From positions 22,979,803 through 23,043,802 of the forward strand of contig CM028339.1 in the NCBI GenBank assembly GCA_016647705.1: a DNA stretch of 64,000 nucleotides, read 5' to 3'. This stretch comes from Eucommia ulmoides (taxonomy: Eukaryota > Streptophyta > Magnoliopsida > Garryales > Eucommiaceae). Shown one piece after another: positions 12,396-23,539 of the stretch (positions within the stretch are counted from its first letter, which is position 1; the number at the start of each line of letters is the position of its first letter). The translations under genes were made by a program, and so were the position numbers. Below the pieces are notes generated by a model that worked only from the letters and a program-made list of their open reading frames with translations, was not told the origin of the DNA and ran no database searches.

Positions 12396-14993
12396 TCAAA
12401 CATCATCAGACCAATCACTCAAATCGCTTTCGTAGAACAACCCATCGATGATTTGATCGATCAACGAATCAATGAAGGCGTTGCATCCGACGGTGAAGAT
12501 TCGTCCAACCCTGTTGCGAGCGCTTGTGAACCAAGCGAATGCCGCAGCACAACTCACTGCTCCCAAACACACCCCTACTGCTTCGACGATTCCTTGTAGA
12601 TCAGTCTTTCTGAATACAGAGTTCCCGGTCACAACTTCAGTGGTTACTGTAGCTGCAAACACTACCTGAGCCAAAACAATGGATCCATTAGTAAGATATT
12701 TTAGAAATTATTTACTCAATAGAAATTACTAGTATTTCTTTAATGCATTGAGCTCATTTTAGGGGAGCTTTAGCGCAATGGTAGAAGTTGTCGCAGTGTA
12801 ACCTACAGGTCACCAGTTCAATTCGTGGAAACAATCTCTTAGAACGCAAGGTAAGACTATATACAATAGACTCATGTGGTTTGACCATTTTCCAGACCAT
12901 AGCGGGAGAGTACCGACTGCCTTTTTTTAATTGAGATCATTGTAGGTGTTGAAACCATTTTTATAACAACATTCAAATCTATATACATCTATCTAGGAAG
13001 AATAGGAAGCCTAATTTTTTAGTATTTTGCATTCATTACTTACCAAATTCCTAATTTTTTCTCTTACATCTCCCTTCTTCTTCACTTTTTTAAGGCACAA
13101 GAAAATTAATTTACACTTTACGTATAACTTAAAAGATAGATAAAATTAATTTTTTGTAATTTAAATTTTAAATTTTATCATATTATTCGAAAGTTTCATA
13201 TTATGATATTAGAATATATTCAAAAGTTATTACCCCACCGGGATGCATGGGGCGTTACAAATGATATCAAAATCAATCTTAATCCAGAAATGGCAATATG
13301 GTGATCTTGATAGAGGAGTAAAGACAAGGGGTAGAGGTTTCTTTGAATCAAGCTCAAGGTAGGTATTAGAAATACTTCTAAATAGATAAGTGGCGTCAGG
13401 GATCCAATCCAGCCTTACATTCTCCTCACTGGTGCGGATTTGTTGTACATGTTCTTCAAATGTTTACACAACCAAAGCATTTCTAATTTGCAGGATGTTG
13501 TTTTGTGAAGTGTTCAAACGAGTATCCTATGCTAGCGTATTAATCGATCTGATATGGTTTTAGATTGGATTACATATTGTCACGAGGTTTCAGATTGAAT
13601 TTTCAGGTTGAGTTTATCCGATAAAAATATGTTATATAAAAATAATTTTTTTTGGGTATTTTATGATCTAATTATTTGTGGAACCCAATGTTAATTTGGA
13701 ATATATGAATATACCAATGTATTCTTCTTGGAGAGGATATGAATGTGGTATATTTATTTAGGTAAAAATTATTTAAGAGGTGAATTAAAATTGTTCATTA
13801 AAATATCCACTTGAATATGTTGATTGATGTGTTGAGTGGATTATTTCACATCGGTAACAAAAGAATATGAAGAGTAATTTATTAAGGCTCGAGTTAACTC
13901 TTGAAGGTAAACTCAATACTGACAGTGGTTCGAAAAGAAATCTAGGTCCAGAGGTTTTGAAAGCCTTCTAAGAGATTATTTGGGTGTTTGGCAAGTGGGA
14001 TTCCATGGATGCCTTCCCAACTGCAGCAGTCTTGAAGCAGATATCATGGGAGTTTACAAGGGTATACCCATGGTAGCGAATGAAGAATGCCCTATGGTGA
14101 TAGTGGAAATTGACGCGGATGAGATTTTCAAACTCCCAACGGAGGACTATCCAAGATATCATAACTTCAAACACTAAATCGATGACTATAAGAGCATGAT
14201 AAAAGCCAATAACTATGTGATCCAACTTGTGCCAAGGGAAAAGAACAAATGTGAGGACTTCCTGGTTAACAAAAGAACCTGCGGCAACGGGGAATTCAAG
14301 TTTATCTTTAACCCTCCGGAGGATAAGCCTTTGATAGGTATCCGTGGGTCGGAAAAAAAAAAGTGTGAGAGGAGGAATTAACAATTAATCTATCCATCAG
14401 AAAAATTACTTATCCTACCGCTACCAAAATAATTTGATAACGAATTAACCCGATTTTTTTACTCCAAAAAATATGTAAAATGAGAAAATTATGTTCTAGA
14501 GAATTGACTTATTTCAAAGGGATCAATTTCTGCGAATTCTTCCTAAATTCTGGTTTATTTGAACCTAAAACACGATGATTGCTCATATAAACCTCTATGA
14601 TGAATCGGGATCGACTTCAAAGTAAGATAATGGAAAATTCCACGAAGAAAAACAGGAGAACAAAAAGGTTACCATGGCAAGACGACCAGATATAATCTCG
14701 AAGTCCTGACTCTTCTTCGAGCTCTCTATGTACTCCGAAAGAGTCCCGAAGAATCGCGAAACCCGATCGTCCTCGTCCACGCTCCTCGTTTTTACCAATC
14801 CGACACGATCGGATCCGTAGGACCTGAGAGTACATAGCCTCGGCTGCAGCACGATCTTCGCACTCTCGGCCGTCGACTGCGACGCTTCCGAGCCTCTCAT
14901 CGGTTTCTGAACGACCAACGCCTGCTCAACCTTCCGAACCTGCGGTTCCCGCGCCTTCAACTGGCAAAACACCGGCCGAGCCGTCAACGCCAT
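12396..14993 (-). CDS. SEP2: Stress-enhanced protein 2-like, chloroplast LHC-like two-helix protein
   Basis: Two exons: 14673-14993 and 12396-12665 (stop included), joined in phase at an ATG|GTAAC donor and CTCAG|GTA acceptor, giving 196 residues. The N-terminus (MALTARPVF...) fits a transit peptide. KIVLQPRLCTLRSYGSDR (residues 46-63) is a signature I recall from SEP2. The intron interrupts the first helix just after the chlorophyll-binding motif EIISGRLAM (Glu99, Gly103, Arg104, Ala106, Met107). A second membrane helix spans about 133-154. The C-terminus is acidic (SDWSDDV). SEP proteins sit in thylakoids, are induced by high light and are thought to be photoprotective. An in-frame Met 31 codons upstream (15,086) is less likely as start because a GA tract lies between. 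Confidence 0.93.
12762..12930 (+). mobile_element. Au-type SINE in the SEP2 intron
   Basis: The head GGGGAGCTTTAGCGCAATGG, a B-box-like CCAGTTCAATTCG, the body phrases ACAATAGACTC, TGTGGT, CCATTTTCCAGACC and ATAGCGGGAG, and a short T run at the end match the Au SINE family of angiosperms. Near-identical 11-mers flank it (TTGAGCTCATT at 12748-12758, TTGAGATCATT at 12931-12941; one mismatch), which supports a retroposition event. It lies opposite to SEP2 transcription. Confidence 0.85.
13200..13880 (+). other. Possible LTR-retroelement scraps in the SEP2 intron
   Basis: GGGGCGTTACA near 13,250 followed by TGATATCAAAATC looks like an LTR end with a decayed initiator-Met primer site. Near 13,830 the phrase TGTTGAGTGG...TTTCACATCGG resembles a copia-type LTR start. 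Both are short and degenerate, and no domain is visible, so this is weak. Confidence 0.3.
13890..14370 (+). mobile_element. LINE RNase H remnant in the SEP2 intron
   Basis: The plus strand encodes a decayed RNase H tail related to the 9.6-kb LINE: KLNTD near 13,910, LRDYLGVWQVGFHGCLPNCS at about 13,970-14,030, SLEAD, VEIDADE and NKCEDFLV. Stops and a frame change separate the parts. It ends in an A-rich stretch near 14,360. Its orientation is opposite to the host gene. Confidence 0.75.
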
Positions 14994-17225
14994 TGTTGCT
15001 GAGAGAGAGAGAGGGACTCTGTTTGGAATTGTGAAGTTTTGTTTGGGATCGTGTTTTGGTATTATGGTGGTCAGTGCAGAGTCCACGTCTGTGGAAAGAG
15101 AAAAGTGCTTTTGGGGATGTGAGTCAAAAAGTGGTTACGTAGCGTGAATATTCTCCGTTGACGTAGCTTTCAAATTTAGCGTGTGGACTCGAACTTGTTT
15201 TTAATATTTCTTTTACATAGTTACTTTACTTTTAATTTCACCTATTAGGATTTATGGAAATCCTTAAAATTAATTATATTAAATATTTAATTAATTAAAT
15301 TTATTTGATAAATATAATTAATATTATTTAATTAATTAAATTAACTTAAAAATTAAGTCAAAATATGAATAAAAAATTAAGTCAAGTCTTTTCACTTATT
15401 TTATTTTACTTAATGCACTCAATTATTTTTCACTTAAAAAAAAATTATATTTTGACCATTTTACCCTTGATCCCCTACAAGGGTTTAATTAAAGTTATAA
15501 TTAATGAGAATTGAATTAATTTTGGATTATTTTATGGTTTTAAATTTATTTTATATTTAAATTATTGTTATAATTTAATTTAAGTAATTAAACTACATAA
15601 AAAATACATAATATTTACATATTTTTAGGTTAATTTCTACTTTTAATTTTAATATAATTTTTTTTTAAAATGACACTCTAATTTTATTGCTTTGTTCTCA
15701 ATTTTTTTTATTTTTTTTATTTTTTCACATTATCTTAATTTAAAGGTAGTTATGTAAATTAAACAATTTTTAGCATACAAATTTTGTATTTATCAAACAA
15801 ATAAAAAAAATTCAGTATTTTATTTTCAGCACAATTTTATCAAACAACCTTCTTAAATTTTCAGCACTTAAAAATTAAGTTATTATCAAACAAGCCCTAA
15901 TATTTTAATTAAGATTTTGTTATTAACTGTCCATTTTGCTACCGTCGGTTGCCAAAACTCTTATCAACGTCAGATCCGTTGGACAGGGATCTGCGTTGCC
16001 GGCACAGATTCGATGTGTTTTTGACAATTTTCATGGCTTGATTGGTATTTGCTCGCCATGTTTGCTGATTGCATCATCTCTTTTGTTTACTACCGGCAAA
16101 TCAATGGCTTCGTCACCGACGATCCTCGGCTTCAAGATCTCTAATTATTTTGAATCCTCTACTTATATATATATTGTTCCGAAATTTATTGTTTAGTGTT
16201 TTTGTTCTTGGATTTAAGGTTTCCATTATCAAAAAATTCGAAACGAAAATCGAAATCTTGGAATAAATTTGGTTGTTTTCCTTAATGATTTTCCGGCGAG
16301 TTGTTTTGGCGATGGGGTGAAGCGGTTCCAGCGAGGTGGTGGTGGGAGAAAGATAGGACGGAAAAGAAGAAGATTTTTTTTTTTTTAATATTGTTAAAAA
16401 AAGAAAAGAGTTAAAGAGTTGAAGTTAAAGATAAAAAATAATTTAAAAAAGAGATGGGGTGTTAGTAAATTTTTATAAATATAAAAGAATAAAAAAATAT
16501 TATTTTTTAAATAAGAAAAGGGCTTCATGTCTTTTTACAAGAAAAAATTGGCCAAACGGATTAACCGATATTTGTCTCAAAGATCAGGGGGATCGATGAC
16601 GAATTCCCATATTTATTGACGGTTAAATTAAATGTCTTTTTTTAAATAAAAAAAAAAAACATGTATGCAAAGTTGAACAAACTCTATTATAATTTTAAAA
16701 TTAAAATTTAAAATAAATATACATTTTTTTTAACAATTTGATATTCATTTAAAGAGTTGTTATTATATAGTTCTCTCTTTTGTCTAGAAAAAATTATCCT
16801 ACTTTTTATAAATTTATTATTTTTTAATCCTTACTAATTTATTTTTAATTGTTATCAATATTTTAATTAACATTCTATAATATCAAAGATTTTTTTTTAT
16901 ATTTAATTAATAACAAAATAGTTGATATTAACAGAACGAGTAGAAAAATTATTCAAAAATTAAAAATAAAATTGTATAATTGATTTGTTTGAATATAAAT
17001 TTACTAATTTGCCCTTTATTGAATTACATACTTCCAAACAAGTCTTTAAAAACTTGGGGCTTGCACAATTTCAACTGGTCTGGGCTGGTGGGCCTTTTGG
17101 TAACTTGGGGCTTGTTGGCCCCCTCCTATCCCTTTTCGCTTTAATTCCTCTGTCTTGCACATGTTGCTTCTGCATATGAACCATACAAGATTACCTTTTT
17201 AACCTTTAGGTATTTATAAGAAGGG
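14994..17225. other. SEP2 upstream region and AT-rich DNA, no gene seen
   Basis: A GA/CT tract (15,000-15,013) directly precedes the SEP2 start. From about 15,180 the DNA is AT-rich, with A/T homopolymers. A higher-GC island at 15,940-16,160 has an 86-codon plus-strand ORF with no recognisable domain, and 16,300-16,360 is G-rich on the plus strand. I could not assign a gene to either. Confidence 0.5.
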
Positions 17226-17599
17226 GTTTTGACACTTTGCACCCATGAAGTTTGACCAAAATATCATTTTACTTCCATTGTTTCAATTTGAACATATAAC
17301 ACCTTAAAGTTTCTTAATCATCCCACTACAGTGTAGGTCATTATCCCAATTAAAATTTTGGACAGAAAACAGTCACATACCATGTACTTAATAGTTTTTA
17401 AGAGACTTTATGGACCCATTCTCTTTTTACTCACATTTTGAAAATGCCCATAACTGCTTGTCGTCTAATATTATAATGGAGTTATTGATTTGGATTGACG
17501 TCTAATAAATTACAAAACTTCAGGGTGTGTGTTTAGATTAAAACTATGGAGGCCAAAGTGAAATAACAGTCAAACTTCAAGGGTATAAAGTGTCAAAAC
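17226..17599. mobile_element. MITE with long imperfect terminal inverted repeats
   Basis: The ends read GTTTTGACACTTTGCACCCA and, on the other strand, GTTTTGACACTTTATACCCT, and the match continues imperfectly for about 60 bases (GAAGTTTGAC in both). The 374-bp element has no ORF. The style (long TIR of the GACACTTTGCACCC type) suggests a Mutator-like MITE, but no clean 8-9 bp target duplication was found. Confidence 0.75.
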
Positions 17600-18164
17600 A
17601 AAATAATAGGTAAATTATACTTTTTACCCTTTAGTTATACGAAAAATTAATTTTAACCTCAAAAAATATTTTATTACAATTTAATTTCACAGAACAGAAA
17701 ATTATTTACAAATTGAAATTACTAAAGACCAAAATATTCATAATTTTAGGGTAAAATCGTCAAAATTAATGAGTAATTTTATTTTTCTTATTTATGTTAC
17801 TCAAAAATTACGGGAAAAAACTAGTTACATTTTTATCCCAAAATTTTAAAAAAATAAAAATAAAAAAATAAAAAAAAAAATCCATAAACCCATATATAAG
17901 ACTTTAATTAAAATGGACTTCATAAATTTTAGCCCAATTGGAGAAAATATATATTTTCTCTCATCTTCATTTCCTGCACCCAAGAAATAAATAAATATAA
18001 AATTTTAAAACAAAATTGCTCTAAAATCTCTTTCTTCTCAACCAGAAGAAAGTTTGATATATATATACACCTTTATGGGTATTTTTGTAAAATTTAAATG
18101 ATTCAAGCAAATTGAAGAACCTCTGCTTCAGATGTTGACCCAATTTCTCCATTTCAGACAGCCA

Positions 18165-18203
<39 letters not shown>

Positions 18204-18462
18204 CAGAAAAACAAAAACAAAAATAAGAGCCTGAAAATGCTTGCCCCTAACTGGGCTTTGAGAGGCTACTACTTTGTTAATATATAGGTATAGCTCCCTC
18301 TCGGTTGCCCATGTGATCAATCTTATAATATTTTTAGTAGACACATTAATATTATATTTCAAGAAGATATATTTTTTAAAACAATTAATTTATCCTTTCT
18401 ATCCCTATTTTGTTTTTATTTATTTTTAATTTTTTTAAATAATTTTTTTGTCTTATAATATG
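17600..18462. other. AT-rich DNA with homopolymer runs, no gene seen
   Basis: It contains A and T homopolymers, notably facing T and A runs at 18,166-18,203. The start near 17,632 (ACTTTTTACCCTTTAGTTA) resembles a MITE end, but a partner was not found. Confidence 0.5.
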
Positions 18463-18978
18463 GGAAAATTGTATTTTCGGTTGGCCAAGTATGGGATGAG
18501 TGTGCATGTGAACCTTGAGATTATCAAATTACATATTTTGTACCTCAAGTTTCTTATTTGTTTTAATCACACAAATTAAAAACGTTGTTAATTATTTATG
18601 ATGAAAAATGAACGTTGCTCAACACGATGGCCTCCTAATCAGTAAATTTTTGTCATTTTATTATTCCAATAAATCTAAAAAAAAAAATCTTAACAACAAT
18701 TTAAGTTTTTATTTCTCATTCTTCAGAAGGATCTTACTAGAAAAATGTTAGAAAAAAAGGTTTTAAGTCTAGTATAGTAATGAAATAACGAAAATATTCT
18801 CATGAAAAGCCCACTATGCTAAGCAAACTTCATTTTACGTCCAAAATCATAATAGCGTTTTCAATTTTGCGCAGTTCAAACCAATGTGAAAGTTGAGGGA
18901 TCAAATATGCAATTTTACAAACCTGAAGGTCTACTAGACGTTCACCCTATATTTTATGGACCACAAATATAATTTTCC
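18463..18978. mobile_element. MITE, 516 bp, with imperfect long TIRs
   Basis: The left end GGAAAATTGTATTTTCGGTT pairs with the reverse complement of the right end, GGAAAATTATATTTGTGGTC. The similarity continues inward for over 80 bases (left AAATTACATATTTTGTACCT, right AAATTGCATATTTGATCCCT). It has no coding potential. Flanking AT-rich bases prevent a firm call of the target duplication. Confidence 0.72.
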
Positions 18979-19559
18979 ATCTAATATTAAATTTGTATTC
19001 AATACCATAATTAAAATAATCTAAAATATTGATACATCAAAAAATAAATTGATACCACCTAAAAAATAAATGGATACCCCCACTTCAAGCGCACCTCTGT
19101 ATCGACTGAATCACTCTAAGGGTCTAGTTGGTGGAACCGGTGAACCACGCGAGCTGGTTAGATGCGTGGGGCAGAGGGCTCGTCGTATCCTCTTTTCTAG
19201 ATCCAGCCCTTTCTTCGCTTCGGTAGTGAATCACCTACAAAAGGGGCAGACCGATTATCTTCTTTGTCACTTTGCTTTAAACCATAAATCTCTCTTGTTA
19301 TATGAAAAATACCAATCACTTCATTATCTAACACCATTTAGTTGGTCAAAACTTATTGAAATTTTAACTGTAATAACAATTTTAATCTTAACAATTCAGA
19401 AATAATTAAAATTTAAAATACATAAATATGCCTATAATTTTTTTGCATCTTCCTCGTTTATCTTTTTTATACTAATATCTCAAAAAAAAAAAAAAACTAA
19501 AAAAATCACCTTCCTTTTTTTAAAATGAAAAAAAACATAAACCCTCCCCCCCACCCCCA

Positions 19560-19670
19560 TCAGCACAACCACCCCAATGGCTTTATTCTTCGCCAGACTC
19601 GTAAAGATTCTTCAGCTGAGTGGCCAGATCTCCGCAAATCTGACCCAGTGCAGTTGGATTTATAGAGCCT
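19560..19670. other. Higher-GC island of unknown nature
   Basis: About 110 bases stand out in GC from the surrounding AT-rich DNA and are open on both strands (plus MALFFARLVKILQLSGQ; minus a short Arg/Trp-rich frame). Neither translation is recognised. It could be a decayed gene fragment or a piece of a mobile element. Confidence 0.25.
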
Positions 19671-19677
19671 CAACCAC

Positions 19678-19835
19678 ATATGGGCGGAGAAGGAAAAGAA
19701 AAAGAAGAAGAAATGGGAGGAGGAGGAAGAAGGAGGAGAAAGGAAAAAGAAAAAAGAAGAAGAATAAAGGAAGAAGGCGAAGAAGAAAAAGTGAAAAAAG
19801 AAGAATAAGAAGAAAAAAAAAAAAGGAAGAAGGAA
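19678..19835 (+). repeat. Long purine (GAA/GGA/AGA) tract
   Basis: About 150 bases are almost entirely purine on the plus strand, with irregular GAA, GGA and AAG units. ORFs crossing it (Lys/Arg-rich on plus, Phe/Leu-rich on minus) are a by-product of composition. Confidence 0.85.
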
Positions 19836-21150
19836 GATATCTGGCAAGAAATTCCAACATGTGGTGGATTTTTAAATTTTTCTTAAAATTAAAGGAGTGA
19901 AATATATAAATATATATAAAATTTTTAAATATTTTTTTTTTCTTTTTAACAACAAAGAAAAAGTATTTCTTTAAAAAATAAATAGTGAGGGCGTTTATAT
20001 CTATTATTAAAAAAACCAGTTAAATGAGTTGAGTTATATTTAGTAAATAATAGAGGAGGGTTGTCATAAAAAAATAACCGGAAAAGAAAGTAACAAATGT
20101 CCGTAAATATTTTACTCTACACAACAAAAAAATATTAAAAAAATAACTAGAACCCTACCTAATTAATTAATCTCTCTCTAATTGGAAAGTTCACAGTATT
20201 GAGTATCAATTTTTTTATAAATCACTCACCCACTCACGCACTCATAGATTCGATCTCCAAACTTTTGGCCTGGGAAGAGTAGCGAATCTCCCTATTGAGT
20301 ATGAACTTGTTAAGTAATATCTTCTTTCAAATGGAAAGTTGACAGTATTTGGTTGCAACTTGTTAGAAGCCTATTTAACATATCACATTTTCACATGTGC
20401 CCACCAGCTCAATTTTAATCATTCTAAAGCAAATGTTTTCAACATATTTTTATTAATTAATTCTTTTAAGAAAAGAAAAAAATTATTTAGTCCTCCAAAA
20501 TATATGCAATCTATTTAAAAGACTTTCAACTACTATAATCATAATTAAAATTTTGGTCCTCAAAGATATGTGAAAAAATAGTCTCCGTTTTTTTACTAGT
20601 GTTTTTCCCTAGTTTACTGTTTCAACAATGCATGATTTACCGCCAGTGTCAGCTCGAGCTGGATTCACCTGTCCTCCCCCTAGTGCGGTCTATCAATCTC
20701 TTGTAGCGTACTCAATTTACCTGCCCCGATAGATTCATCGATGGATAGAGCGTCATTTGCTAGAATCGACTAGGCTAAACTCCCATTTGTGCTCACTCCG
20801 ATGCCACTCAATCCCCACAACGAGCATACCTATCTCTTACAAGGGAATTGCAATATCAAACATAGGAGTTAAACCGGTTACCTATTCCTTGACCTCTTCA
20901 TAATATGTCATTCCATAAATTTAACAACTATGAAATTAAAAAGAAAAGTTTCTTAAATTATGGAACAAAAAACATGTTTAAAAAAATCAACAATGTGAAT
21001 GTTTCCAATGTTAAAAAAACTAAAAAAAATTACCATTTTAATGTACGATTCATGATTCACACACACATTAGCAGATTACTCGTGCTTGAAGGCATATATG
21101 TAAAAATAAAAATAAAAATTGAACATAATTTAATATTATTTCTTTAATTT
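19836..21150. other. AT-rich intergenic DNA, no gene seen
   Basis: No coding region is recognised. A moderate-GC stretch at 20,640-20,860 is open only in short frames and shows no known domain. The ORF at 20,905-21,147 is Lys/Asn-rich and typical of AT-rich noise. Confidence 0.5.
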
Positions 21151-22335
21151 AATTCAATTTCAATAAATTAATGTTTCAGTATTATTAATTTGTTATCCAT
21201 TATTGTTTTCATATATTTTTTTAAAATTTAATATTCATAATTTCTGTATATTATATTTTCTCTTTACATTATTTTTTTGATTTAAATTTTGTTAAATTTA
21301 TTATTATGATATCCATATGTTATTTTCATAATTTTTGCAAATTTAATGTTCATAATTTTCATATGTTATATTTGCTCTTTTATATTATTTTTTAATTTAA
21401 TTTTTATAAATTTGATATTTCAATATTATTAGAAAATTTAATATCAATATATTATTTCTATAATTTCTGTAAATTTAATGTCCATAGTTTATATATATAT
21501 ATATATATTTTCTCTTTTATACTATTTTTTTAATTTAATTTGTATAAATCTTTTATACTATTTCTTTAATTTAATTTCCATGAAGTTAATGTCTATGATT
21601 TTCTTATATTATATATTTTTTATATTATTTTTAATTAATTTTCATAAATTTAATATTTTTGAATTATTACTAAGTTTAATATAAACATATTATTTTTATA
21701 ATTTTCTTAAATTAAGGTGCAAAATTTTCATATATTATATTTTCTCGTGTATATTATTTTTTTAATTCATTCTTTATAAATTTAATGTATCGGTATTATT
21801 AATAAATTTAACGTTATATTATTTTTATAATTTTCGTAAATTTAATGTCCATAAGTTTCATATATTATATTCCTTCTTTCATATTATTTTTTAATTTGAG
21901 TTCTCTAAATCTAATATTTTAGTATTATTAATAAACTTAATGTCCATATGTTATTTCTATAATTTCTATAAATTTAATAATTTAATATTATTACTAAATT
22001 TAATGTCCACGTATTATTTCTATAATTTTCGTAAATTTAATGTTCATAATATCTATATATTATATTTCTCTTTACATTATATTTTTAATTTAATTTTTAT
22101 AAATTTAATACTTCATTATTATTAATAAACATAATGTGTATATATTATTTGCATAATTTCTATAAATTTAATGTTTATAATTTGCGCATATTATATTTTT
22201 TCTTTTATATTATTTCTTTAATTTTTGCTTGGTAAATTTAATGTCCGTAATTTTCATATATTATTCTTTTTTATTATTTGTTTAACTTAATTTTTATAAA
22301 TTTATTATTTTAGTATTATTTCTAAATTTTAAGTC
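21150..22335 (+). repeat. Degenerate AT-rich tandem array, unit about 130 bp
   Basis: The phrase AATTTAATGTYCATAA followed by TTTCATATATTATATTTTCTC, then ATTATTTTTTTAATTTAATT and ATAAATTTAATATTTCAGTA, recurs through the region. AATTTAATG anchors lie at 21,340, 21,472, about 21,839, 22,034 and 22,164, with decayed copies between. The 132 and 130 bp spacings define the unit; 195 bp suggests a half-unit change. About nine copies. Phe/Tyr/Ile-rich ORFs here are artefacts. Confidence 0.8.
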
Positions 22336-22339
22336 CATA

Positions 22340-22340
22340 T

Positions 22341-22400
<60 letters not shown>

Positions 22401-22402
22401 AA
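22340..22402 (+). repeat. Compound (TA)n(GA)n microsatellite
   Basis: A TATATA run passes directly into a GAGAGA run with few interruptions, at the right border of the AT-rich array. Confidence 0.9.
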
Positions 22403-22629
22403 ATATATTATCTCTCCTCAATTATACAATAAATTCTATTTTCTCAATTAGGTATAAGTTATATAAAGTAAAATATAAAATATAGAGTTTATATTTATGT
22501 TAATTTAGAGAATCAATCTGAACGGCTTTTTATGTGGGAGATAAAAAACAGTTATGATTTATCTAGAGGGTTTATGTAAGTCATGTTTATATATATATAT
22601 ATATATTGTATATTTTTAAAAATATTATA

Positions 22630-23125
22630 CAATCTTGTGAATGTTCACAACATTGTTAAAATACGCCTGGTTTTTGGTAAATTATTAAAACATTTGAAAC
22701 CGACATTCCCCACTTAATATTTCCTTCCATATTGAGATTTATTTTCTTCCTTAGACCTTAGATTCACTATAACTTTGAGTTATTGTTCATGTTGTCTAGG
22801 TTAAATGTGAACATTCAAAATTTATTTTTCTATTTTTAACACATAATACAATGTTTACAATAACTGATTGAACTATAGTGATAGTTCACAATGCCTATGT
22901 GAACATTCACGTTCTCTTGTTTTTATATGCATTATCACACTTGGAATATTGTCACATTTTTGTATATATAATAAATGTTTGGTTTAATTATGGTTACTCA
23001 CACTGTTATGTACTATTGTGAATGTTCACATTATGTCGAAACAATAACTCAACTCGTACTAAATTTAATCGGATTATCAACGTGGACATTCACACTACTT
23101 TTGTTTTGTTGTGAATGTTTACACT
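22630..23125. repeat. Cluster of GTGAATGTTCAC motifs in both orientations
   Basis: The 12-mer GTGAATGTTCAC or its reverse complement GTGAACATTCAC, exact or with one or two changes, occurs at 22,637-22,648, 22,807-22,817, 22,899-22,910, 23,018-23,029, 23,082-23,093 and 23,111-23,122. The DNA between is not otherwise repeated. It may be sub-terminal repeat structure of an unidentified DNA transposon. Confidence 0.6.
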
Positions 23126-23539
23126 ACTGTGTACTGCTTTCATATACATTCATTCTAGAAAAAATTGAACAAAATTTGAAAATAATAAATAAACAAATCT
23201 CCACCAAAATCAACAATAACAAGAAATTGATTTTTTTTTTCTACCAAATTAGATTTGTAGAATAAGAATAAGAATAAACAAGAACAAGAAAATCATAATA
23301 ACAATAATACAAAATATCTGAATCTACCGAAGAAGAACAAAACAAGATGAAAAGTCACAGATAAAAATCAAATTTGCAAATCAAGACCAATAATCCAAAT
23401 ATGCAAAAGAATATCGCTCGGAATCCAGATTCGTGATCAATTAATTTTTATCAATTTATCCCCTAATGAATTTTATGGTTTTTTTTAGCATTTATTTGTG
23501 TTTTTTTTTTTTTTTTTTTTTAAAGTTTATTTATGCAGG

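Noticed and set aside
12472-12669. Plus-strand ORF over SEP2 exon 2
   Set aside because: It is a shadow of the well-supported minus-strand exon.
14994-15086. Upstream Met of SEP2 (31 extra residues)
   Set aside because: The extension crosses a GA/CT tract typical of a leader and is not transit-peptide-like; the Met at 14,993 gives the expected start. Not fully excluded.
15936-16196. Candidate small host gene (86 codons)
   Set aside because: There is no recognised domain and no conserved-looking termini; kept only as part of an intergenic note.
19577-19900. 107-codon Lys/Arg-rich ORF
   Set aside because: It runs through a purine tract; only the first 30 or so residues are of normal composition and match nothing I recognise.
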